From an uncultured Kingella sp. (GTDB taxonomy: Bacteria; Pseudomonadota; Gammaproteobacteria; Burkholderiales; Neisseriaceae): a stretch of DNA of 6,602 bases. Under the pieces are notes generated by a model, which had not been told where the DNA came from, made no database searches, and saw nothing but the letters and a program-made list of their open reading frames with translations. The position numbers were made by a program, and so were the translations under genes. This document shows positions 1 through 5,641 of this stretch, piece after piece (the first letter of the stretch is position 1; the number at the start of each line of letters is the position of its first letter). The DNA is taken from positions 1 through 6,602 of the forward strand of contig CAKARD010000072.1 of NCBI GenBank assembly GCA_916720425.1, in the 5' to 3' direction.

Positions 1-2956
1 TAAAGTGAATCACTTGCTCTTTTATTGGTGTTTTTTGCGTAGTGGCTTTGGGTACACGTTTTTGTTTGCCAGCACCTATGTGAAATTGTTTACCTAAATC
101 ATATGCGATATTTTGTGCTTTAAAGCCTGCATCTACCACACCTATACGTAAGGTCTTGACCAATGTGGGATCTTGTGCATTCAAAAAAGCCATGCCTGCG
201 GCAACTATAGGATTAAACTTGGTTTTGCCCGATTTTTTTAAAAAGGCGCGAATATCTATGGTTACATCACCAAAATCAATATTGACGGGACAAGGTTTGA
301 CACAACGATGACACACGGTACAGTGATCCGCAAGATTGCCCAATTCATCAAAATGTTTGAGTGATATTCCGCGCCGCGTTTGTTCTTCATACAAAAAAGC
401 TTCAGCAAGCAGCCCAACACCCAAGATTTTATTGCGTGGGCTATACAATAAATTAGCACGAGGAACGTGAGTGGAACACACAGGCTTACATTTACCGCAA
501 CGCAAGCAATCTTTTATTGCATGGGTGATTTTGCCCAAATGCGATTGTTCTAAAATCAAACTTTCAAAACCTAATAATTCAAATGAGGGTGTATAAGCAT
601 GGCGTAAATCGGATCCTTTCATTAGTTTGTGTCGATTAAAGTGACCGTGCGGATCGATTTTGGCTTTGTAATCCCAAAAAGGTTGCAATTCTTCATCCGA
701 TAAAAATTCTAATTTGGTAATACCAATACCATGTTCTCCTGAAATCACGCCATTGAGACTGCGTGCCAGTGTCATAATACGTGCAACCGCTTGATGGGCG
801 GTTTGCAACATTTCATAATCATCAGAATTGACTGGAATATTGGTATGAACGTTGCCATCACCAGCGTGCATATGCAAGGCAACAAATACGCGTGAACGCA
901 CAATTTGACTATGAATTTTATTCAAACCAACCATAATTTTATTGTCGGCTTTGCCACTGAATATTTCAGCAAGTGGTTTCATCACGTCTTCTTTAATGGA
1001 CACACGCAAGCGGAAATCACGCAAGGCAATAAAGCTGCTTTCGTGCGCTTGGGCTTGGGGTGAAGCAATCACAGATTGACCATAACGTTGTTGATAATCA
1101 GATAGGGGTAAATCTAGATGTTCTAATAACCATTGCCAACGCTCATATACACTATTGACAAAGCGCAGTGCGTGATTAGCGCGTTCACCCAATAATTCGC
1201 TTTTGGGTAAATCGCTGTCTAATTGTTCCACAGGTAAATTACCAGATAGATATTGGATTAGGGCGTGGCACAATTTGAGTTTATTTTGAATAGATAATTC
1301 AATATTAATGCGTTCTATACCATCGGAATACTCACCCAAACGCTCTAATGGAATAACCACATCTTCATTGATTTTAAAGGCATTGGTGTGTTTAGCAATC
1401 GCAGCGGTACGAGCACGATCTAGCCAAAAGGTTTTGCGTTGTTCAGGTGAAATAGCGATAAACCCTTCTCCATCGCGTGCCTGTGCCAGTTTAACAATGT
1501 GCTCGGCTGCTTGTTGTGCTGCATGTTCATCATCAGACACAATATCGGCAATCAACACCATTTTGGGACGACCTTTGCCCGCAGCTTTAGTAGCGTAACC
1601 CACCGCGCGCACATACCGCCAGTCTAAATGTTCCAAGCCTGCCAAGCGTACGCTATCATGGCTTAACATATAATCGCGAATTTCTACAATAGAAGGCGTG
1701 GCATTAGCAACCGTACCAAAAAATTCCAAGCAAATAGTGCGAGTGAATTTAGGCATGGTATGTAACACAAATGCGGCACTGGTAATAATGCCATCTGTCC
1801 CTTCTTTTTGCACACCAGGTAAACCACTTAAAAATTTATCGGTAACATCTTTGCCCAAACCCACCTTGCGAAACGATTGACCAGGTATGGCCAGTTTTTG
1901 GGTATGGGCAATGGTTTTGCCGTCATCTTGCAAGGTGTGAATATGAAACACAGCCATTTTTTCATCATGGATTTTGCCAAAATTATGATGCACACGCTCA
2001 ATTAATAACCATTTGCCATCAGGATTAACCATTTTCCAATAGGCCAAATTATCCAGTGCGGTTCCCCATAATACGGCTTTTTTACCGCCTGCATTCATGG
2101 CAACATTGCCGCCCACGCATGATGCATCAGCCGAAGTAGGATCAACGGCAAATACCAGCGAAGCGGCGTGTGCGGTTTCTTCCACACGGCGTGTTACCAC
2201 CCCAGCACCACAATGAATAATTGGATGTTTGCCTTCTAAGCCTGCTAATTCTACGTATTCGACACCGCGATGTCGGTCTAGTTTTTCGGTATTAATCACC
2301 GCACTCATGGCATCTAATGGTACAGCTCCTCCTGTATAACCTGTGCCACCACCACGCGGAATAATGGTTAAGTCTAATTCAATTAAAGCACGAACCAAGG
2401 GCGCAATTTCTTCTTCGGTATCGGGATGAATCACCACAAAAGGATATTCCACACGCCAGTCGGTTGCATCAGTTACGTGGGTTACTCGTGCCAGGCCATC
2501 AAACATAATATTGTGTTTTTGCGTGATTTTGCTCAAACGAGCCATAATTTGCTCACGCTTTTTTTGGATAAACACGAAATTATTTTCAAAATCATTAATG
2601 GCTTGATGTGTCGCTTCAATCAATTGAAAAACATGGGCATTATCATCACGGCGTTTGTTGATTTCGTTGAGACGATGACGCATGGCATCTATGAGTTGCG
2701 CTTGACGCTTGGGATGTGCTAATAAATCATCAATCAAATAAGGATTGCGAACCACTGCCCAAATATCTCCTAATATTTCAAACAACATTCGCGCTGAACG
2801 CCCTGTTTTACGTTGTACACGCAAAAGATCTAATATTTGCCATACTTTTTCTCCCAACAAACGACAAACAATCTCCTTGTCTGAATAGGAGGTATAGTTA
2901 TACGGAATTTCACGAATGCGCGGCGTAGCATGAGGAGTATGAGTGGTTGCAGTCAT
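1..2956 (-). CDS. FAD-linked oxidase with DUF3683 and two [4Fe-4S] motifs, C-terminus outside the window
   Basis: One reading frame stays open for 985 codons from the ATG at 2956 through the left edge. Residues 14-30 (RIREIPYNYTSYSDKEI) match the start of the DUF3683 domain, which fixes the start although the Shine-Dalgarno is poor. A FAD_binding_4 domain follows from about residue 170, with R201-GGGTGYTGG and V281-GGNVAMNAGG as the flavin-binding loops. An FAD-oxidase C-terminal domain carries H697-AGDGNVH and G740-EHGIG, typical of D-lactate and D-2-hydroxyglutarate dehydrogenases. Two ferredoxin-like clusters follow: C817-x2-C820-x2-C823-x3-C827 and C879-x2-C882-x2-C885-x3-C889-P. Family members, as I recall, run to about 1,280-1,330 residues and end in cysteine-rich CCG domains, so roughly 300 residues are missing. 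By analogy it would oxidise a 2-hydroxyacid and pass electrons through FAD and Fe-S clusters towards the quinone pool; the substrate is not evident. It is divergent from coaBC. Confidence 0.93.
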   Translation of the reverse strand, partial: MTATTHTPHATPRIREIPYNYTSYSDKEIVCRLLGEKVWQILDLLRVQRKTGRSARMLFEILGDIWAVVRNPYLIDDLLAHPKRQAQLIDAMRHRLNEINKRRDDNAHVFQLIEATHQAINDFENNFVFIQKKREQIMARLSKITQKHNIMFDGLARVTHVTDATDWRVEYPFVVIHPDTEEEIAPLVRALIELDLTIIPRGGGTGYTGGAVPLDAMSAVINTEKLDRHRGVEYVELAGLEGKHPIIHCGAGVVTRRVEETAHAASLVFAVDPTSADASCVGGNVAMNAGGKKAVLWGTALDNLAYWKMVNPDGKWLLIERVHHNFGKIHDEKMAVFHIHTLQDDGKTIAHTQKLAIPGQSFRKVGLGKDVTDKFLSGLPGVQKEGTDGIITSAAFVLHTMPKFTRTICLEFFGTVANATPSIVEIRDYMLSHDSVRLAGLEHLDWRYVRAVGYATKAAGKGRPKMVLIADIVSDDEHAAQQAAEHIVKLAQARDGEGFIAISPEQRKTFWLDRARTAAIAKHTNAFKINEDVVIPLERLGEYSDGIERINIELSIQNKLKLCHALIQYLSGNLPVEQLDSDLPKSELLGERANHALRFVNSVYERWQWLLEHLDLPLSDYQQRYGQSVIASPQAQAHESSFIALRDFRLRVSIKEDVMKPLAEIFSGKADNKIMVGLNKIHSQIVRSRVFVALHMHAGDGNVHTNIPVNSDDYEMLQTAHQAVARIMTLARSLNGVISGEHGIGITKLEFLSDEELQPFWDYKAKIDPHGHFNRHKLMKGSDLRHAYTPSFELLGFESLILEQSHLGKITHAIKDCLRCGKCKPVCSTHVPRANLLYSPRNKILGVGLLAEAFLYEEQTRRGISLKHFDELGNLADHCTVCHRCVKPCPVNIDFGDVTIDIRAFLKKSGKTKFNPIVAAGMAFLNAQDPTLVKTLRIGVVDAGFKAQNIAYDLGKQFHIGAGKQKRVPKATTQKTPIKEQVIHF

Positions 2957-2995
2957 ATTAGTTTTTTCCCATTAACTTTATATTATTTTGAACTA

Positions 2996-3024
2996 ACTAT
3001 AACATTTTTTATTGTTGTAATGGT
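2996..3024 (-). promoter_or_regulatory. Candidate extended -10 promoter for the FAD/Fe-S oxidoreductase
   Basis: Read on the minus strand, TATAGT (2996-3001) is preceded by TGT, giving the extended form TGTTATAGT. Exactly 17 bases upstream is ACCATT (3019-3024), a poor -35 but part of a box repeated at the second minus-strand promoter in this window. Transcription would start near 2989, giving a leader of about 33 bases. Prediction by eye only. Confidence 0.5.
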
Positions 3025-3054
3025 TTGTTATTTAGTGAAAAAGATTTGTATTAA
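3025..3054 (+). promoter_or_regulatory. Candidate sigma-70 promoter for coaBC
   Basis: TTGTTA (3025-3030) and TATTAA (3049-3054) are separated by 18 bases, which would start transcription near 3061 and leave a leader of about 40 bases. Its -35 abuts the -35-like box of the divergent promoter, so the two would sit back to back in this AT-rich spacer. The motifs are degenerate and the background is AT-rich, so this is a modest prediction. Confidence 0.35.
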
Positions 3055-3100
3055 TGAACAAAGTTTTTTATGATGTTAAGATTTTTATGAGAGGCAAATC

Positions 3101-4282
3101 ATGCCAAAACGAATCCTATTGGCAGTAACAGGCGGAATCGCGGCTTATAAGTCTTGTGAACTGGTGCGTTTGCTTAAAAAACAAGGGTATGAAGTACAGG
3201 TTGCCTTATCGCAAGCAGCCTGTGAATTTGTGAGTGCGCAAACTTTTCAAGCCTTAAGTGCTCAAACAGTTTTGACTGAACAAGGTGGACAAGGCCATGC
3301 AATGGCGCACATCAACGCAACGCGTGGGGCAGATGTCATGCTTATTGCGCCCGCTACGGCCAATACTTTGGCAAAGATTGCGCATGGTATCGCTGATAAT
3401 TTAATTAGTGAGATTGCGGCAGCGCGAAACTGTCCGTTGGTCGTTGCGCCAGCTATGAATGTCGAAATGTGGCACAATCCTGCTAATTTGCGCAATATTG
3501 CACAATTACAAGCAGATGGAGTGACAGTATTATTGCCCGTCTATGGTGAGCAAGCATGCGGAGAAATTGGCATAGGGCGTATGTTGGAACCTGCACAAAT
3601 TGCCGACTTGCTACCTGATACATGGACAGAATCGCTATTAAAAAATAAGCGCGTATTAATCAGCGCTGGCGCAACTTATGAAGCCATAGATCCTGTGCGT
3701 GGCATTACCAATATTTCTAGTGGACAAATGGGCATGGCATTGGCGCGTGCATGTCGCCGTGCGGGTGCCGAAGTTAGTCTTATACACGGCAATATCACTG
3801 CGCCCATTCCATATGGTTTGACCCACTGTGAACATACCATTAGTGCGCAAGACATGTATCACGCCGTTATGAAACAAATTCAAGCAGGGCAGGATGTGTT
3901 TATTTCTGTGGCTGCGGTTGCTGATTTTCGTGTTACCCATATCTTATCGCAAAAATGGAAAAAAGAGGGTACAGGTCATGCTCCCATCGTAGAGCTTACT
4001 GAAAATCCAGATATTTTACGTGAAGTGGCTGCATTACCCCATGCTCCATTTTGCGTTGGTTTTGCTGCTGAAAGCGATCATGTATTGGAATATGCTCGCG
4101 CCAAACGCCATAAAAAAAATATTCCCATGTTAATTGCGAATCGCGTGGCCGATGCCATGGGAAAAAGCCACAACCAAATTACCATTTTAGATGATAAAAA
4201 TGAAATCACCTTACCCATGATGAGCAAAGATGATGTAGCATGGGAAATCGTGCAACATTTAGCAAGTAAAATCGTTGCTTAA
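3101..4282 (+). CDS. coaBC: Bifunctional phosphopantothenoylcysteine decarboxylase / phosphopantothenate-cysteine ligase (CoaBC)
   Basis: This enzyme catalyses two successive steps of coenzyme A synthesis in the cytoplasm: ligation of cysteine to 4'-phosphopantothenate, then decarboxylation to 4'-phosphopantetheine. The N-terminal FMN-dependent CoaC half (about 1-180) shows GGIAAYK at 11-17, the catalytic-type His70, APATANT at 83-89, the PAMN motif ending at Asn120 (117-120) and Cys153 in ACGEIGIGRM. The CoaB half (about 182-393) shows DPVRGITNISSGQMG (197-211), AAVADFRV (271-278), the lysine motif KWKK (285-288), FAAES (321-325) and ANRVAD (346-351). Where many homologues read AGPT at the nucleotide-binding loop, this one reads AGAT (189-192); I doubt it abolishes activity. 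At 393 residues it is full length. GAGAGG at 3089-3094, six bases before the ATG, is a good ribosome binding site. It is probably monocistronic, as the next gene is convergent. Confidence 0.97.
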   Translation: MPKRILLAVTGGIAAYKSCELVRLLKKQGYEVQVALSQAACEFVSAQTFQALSAQTVLTEQGGQGHAMAHINATRGADVMLIAPATANTLAKIAHGIADNLISEIAAARNCPLVVAPAMNVEMWHNPANLRNIAQLQADGVTVLLPVYGEQACGEIGIGRMLEPAQIADLLPDTWTESLLKNKRVLISAGATYEAIDPVRGITNISSGQMGMALARACRRAGAEVSLIHGNITAPIPYGLTHCEHTISAQDMYHAVMKQIQAGQDVFISVAAVADFRVTHILSQKWKKEGTGHAPIVELTENPDILREVAALPHAPFCVGFAAESDHVLEYARAKRHKKNIPMLIANRVADAMGKSHNQITILDDKNEITLPMMSKDDVAWEIVQHLASKIVA

Positions 4283-4285
4283 ATG
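4256..4285 (+). other. Imperfect hairpin across the coaBC stop codon
   Basis: CATTTAGCAA (4256-4265) can pair with TTGCT-t-AAATG (4275-4285, one bulged T at 4280) around a nine-base loop, giving a ten-pair AT-rich stem that includes the coaBC stop codon. No T-tract follows on either strand, so it does not meet the pattern of an intrinsic terminator. It may simply be chance in AT-rich DNA. Confidence 0.25.
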
Positions 4286-4355
4286 CACATCAATAACAAG
4301 AAAACTAATAGTAAAACTCCTATTGCAATTGAGAGAGTCAGCCTAAGTGGTGTGA
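4283..4355. other. Convergent intergenic gap between coaBC and the DUF808 gene
   Basis: Seventy-three bases separate two facing stop codons. I see no GC-rich stem followed by a T-tract in either direction. An eight-base palindrome ATTGCAAT lies at about 4322. On the minus strand a short frame through this gap encodes a strongly hydrophobic stretch (see findings). Termination here is either Rho-dependent or uses a structure I cannot recognise by eye. Confidence 0.5.
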
Positions 4356-5204
4356 TTAAGCAGATCGTTTTATTTTTTGGAATGGCAAAATGATTAAGCA
4401 CGCTACGATGCCCACAATTATTCCTACTAATAAACTTAAACCATGGTTAAGCCAAACGTTGTGCCAATTCATGGCGTGTAGCATGGAGATAGAATGCGTA
4501 AAAATCCCACCGCCCACTAAAAACATGGCAAGGGTGCCAAAGATACTCAATAAACGCATAAAATAGGGCATGGCCAGAATAATCGTGTTGCCGATAAAAT
4601 GGCTTACGCGTGATGTTTGTTTTAGAAGATGCAGTCCCAAATCATCTGCCTTGACAATTAAGGCAACCAAGCCATAAACAGCCACCGTAATCCCAAGTCC
4701 TACTAATGATAACGCCAAAGCTTGACTAACCCAGTTTGCTCGCTGCATTTCTCCCAATGCAATAATAATAATTTCAGCAGATAGAATAAAATCTGTACGA
4801 ATTGCGCCTTTAATTTTTTGTGTTTCACTATCTAAATTGTCGCTAATAGCCTTATGAGGCGTATCATTGGTATGATGGATTTTGTGCCAAATCTTTTCCA
4901 CTCCTTCAAAACATAAATATGTTCCACCAAGGAGTAATAGTGGGGTAATTAAAAATGGGGCAAATTGTGCCAATAATAATGCGATAATAATCAGAATAAC
5001 TTTATTAAATAAAGAACCTTTAGCGACTGCCCATACAATAGGCAGTTCTCGTTCGGCACTTGCGCCGGTTACTTGATTGGCGTTCAGTGCCAAATCATCT
5101 CCCACTACACCTGCGGTTTTTTTTGCAGCAAGCTTGGTCATTAATGCCACATCATCTAACATAGAAGCAATATCATCTAGTAAAGTAAACAAAGAAGCTG
5201 CCAT
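4356..5204 (-). CDS. yedI: DUF808 family (YedI-like) inner membrane protein
   Basis: This 282-residue protein matches the DUF808/YedI family along its length. It starts with the family pattern LFTLLDDIASMLDDV (5-19) and AAKKTAGVVGDDLALNA (26-42), then KGAIRTDFILSAEI (132-145) and GTLAMFLVGGGI (223-234). Hydrophobic stretches at about 66-98 (probably two passes), 138-150, 161-184, 205-236 and 256-274 indicate a polytopic inner membrane protein with a short basic tail (KIKRSA). E. coli YedI is about 305 residues; the loop after residue 108 is shorter here. Its biochemical role is unknown as far as I know. An in-frame ATG 12 bases upstream (5216) would add MERF. I prefer 5204 because the family begins at MA-S-L-TLLDDI and because GGAAAG lies just before it, whereas 5216 has no Shine-Dalgarno. 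It is divergent from the small gene at 5285. Confidence 0.9.
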   Translation of the reverse strand: MAASLFTLLDDIASMLDDVALMTKLAAKKTAGVVGDDLALNANQVTGASAERELPIVWAVAKGSLFNKVILIIIALLLAQFAPFLITPLLLLGGTYLCFEGVEKIWHKIHHTNDTPHKAISDNLDSETQKIKGAIRTDFILSAEIIIIALGEMQRANWVSQALALSLVGLGITVAVYGLVALIVKADDLGLHLLKQTSRVSHFIGNTIILAMPYFMRLLSIFGTLAMFLVGGGIFTHSISMLHAMNWHNVWLNHGLSLLVGIIVGIVACLIILPFQKIKRSA

Positions 5205-5227
5205 GAATCTTTCCATTCAAACAAAAG

Positions 5228-5256
5228 TGTGGAATTATAACGGTTTTTGCTACAAT
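5228..5256 (+). promoter_or_regulatory. Candidate extended -10 promoter for the 103-residue gene
   Basis: TACAAT (5251-5256) preceded by TGC gives the extended -10 TGCTACAAT. The base run 17 upstream, TGTGGA (5228-5233), is only a half match to a -35. The predicted start near 5263 lies downstream of the ATG at 5258 and about 22 bases before the ATG at 5285, which supports 5285 as the translation start. It overlaps the promoter facing the other way. Confidence 0.45.
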
Positions 5257-5262
5257 AATGGT
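5234..5262 (-). promoter_or_regulatory. Candidate sigma-70 promoter for the DUF808 gene
   Basis: On the minus strand a consensus TATAAT lies at 5234-5239, with ACCATT (5257-5262) exactly 17 bases upstream. The -35 match is poor, but the same ACCATT with the same 17-base spacing occurs at the promoter of the FAD/Fe-S gene. Transcription would start near 5227, about 23 bases before the preferred ATG at 5204. That leaves a short leader and fits that start. Confidence 0.5.
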
Positions 5263-5284
5263 TTATTCCATTAGAAAACGTATT

Positions 5285-5596
5285 ATGCCTGCTTTATATA
5301 AAAATGCACGAATTATCAGCATACATCACGATCATGCGCAAGATAAGTTAATTATGGGATTTGAGGGATTGCCTGTGCATGAATTTACTTGTGTGGTGGA
5401 TTTTGCCTTACATGGATTTTATCCGCAAAATATTTTGTTTGATATCCATGAGTATAATACGCAAACCTTGCCCGCTAAAATTGCCGCAGAATTTCCATTA
5501 TTATCTTATTATTTACATTCCGGTGATGAATGGCAAATTTTTTATTTATCACCCCAAGCAGGCATGGGCGGCGTGATTGTTTGTGCCACTTTATGA
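5285..5596 (+). CDS. Conserved-looking hypothetical protein, 103 residues
   Basis: I do not recognise this family. The protein begins MPALYKNARIISI, is slightly acidic and has no signal peptide, transmembrane segment or cysteine pair, so it is probably a small soluble cytoplasmic protein. Visible blocks include GFEGLPVHEF (25-34), DFALHGFYPQNILFDIHEY (39-57), an aromatic stretch PLLSYYL (71-77) and a glycine-rich C-terminal segment AGMGGVIVCATL (92-103). The pattern of alternating hydrophobic residues suggests a mainly beta fold. The frame also has an ATG at 5258, which would add nine residues; I reject it because it has no ribosome binding site and lies upstream of the transcription start predicted from TGCTACAAT. 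The site before 5285 is also weak (AGAAAA). clpX follows 45 bases later on the same strand but with its own promoter candidate. Balanced spacing and ordinary composition argue for a real gene. Confidence 0.75.
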   Translation: MPALYKNARIISIHHDHAQDKLIMGFEGLPVHEFTCVVDFALHGFYPQNILFDIHEYNTQTLPAKIAAEFPLLSYYLHSGDEWQIFYLSPQAGMGGVIVCATL

Positions 5597-5603
5597 GCAA
5601 TAC

Positions 5604-5612
5604 TGCTATACT
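5604..5612 (+). promoter_or_regulatory. Candidate extended -10 promoter for clpX
   Basis: TGCTATACT (TG at 5604-5605, TATACT at 5607-5612) is an extended -10 in the 45-bp gap after the small gene. No good -35 is seen at 16-18 bases. The start would fall near 5619, leaving a leader of about 23 bases. clpX may also be read through from the gene upstream. Confidence 0.45.
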
Positions 5613-5641
5613 ATTAATTAACTGAATAACGGAAATACATA

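Noticed and set aside
1789..1800. ATGCCATCTGTC, resembling the Neisseria DNA uptake sequence ATGCCGTCTGAA
   Set aside because: It has three mismatches, including the final two bases, and lies inside coding sequence; no exact uptake sequence was seen on either strand.
262..2928. Open frames of 60-98 codons inside the oxidoreductase gene, at 262-459 (minus strand) and at 1308-1598, 1698-1880, 2426-2722 and 2716-2928 (plus strand)
   Set aside because: All lie within the 985-codon frame with clear domain matches, lack family-like sequence and are explained as out-of-frame shadows.
3262..3940. Minus-strand open frames at 3262-3495 and 3656-3940
   Set aside because: They are antisense to the well-supported coaBC coding sequence and show no recognisable motif or ribosome binding site.
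4283..4393. A 36-codon plus-strand frame starting MHINNKK directly after the coaBC stop
   Set aside because: It has no ribosome binding site of its own, is composed of lysine- and asparagine-rich AT-biased codons, and overlaps the end of the DUF808 gene antisense.
4356..4410. Possible frameshift at the end of the DUF808 gene leading into the hydrophobic frame in the gap
   Set aside because: The DUF808 protein ends naturally with a membrane segment and short basic tail, so no frameshift is needed to explain it.
4882..5274. Plus-strand open frames at 4882-5076 and 5077-5274
   Set aside because: They are antisense to the DUF808 gene, whose family motifs are intact along its length.
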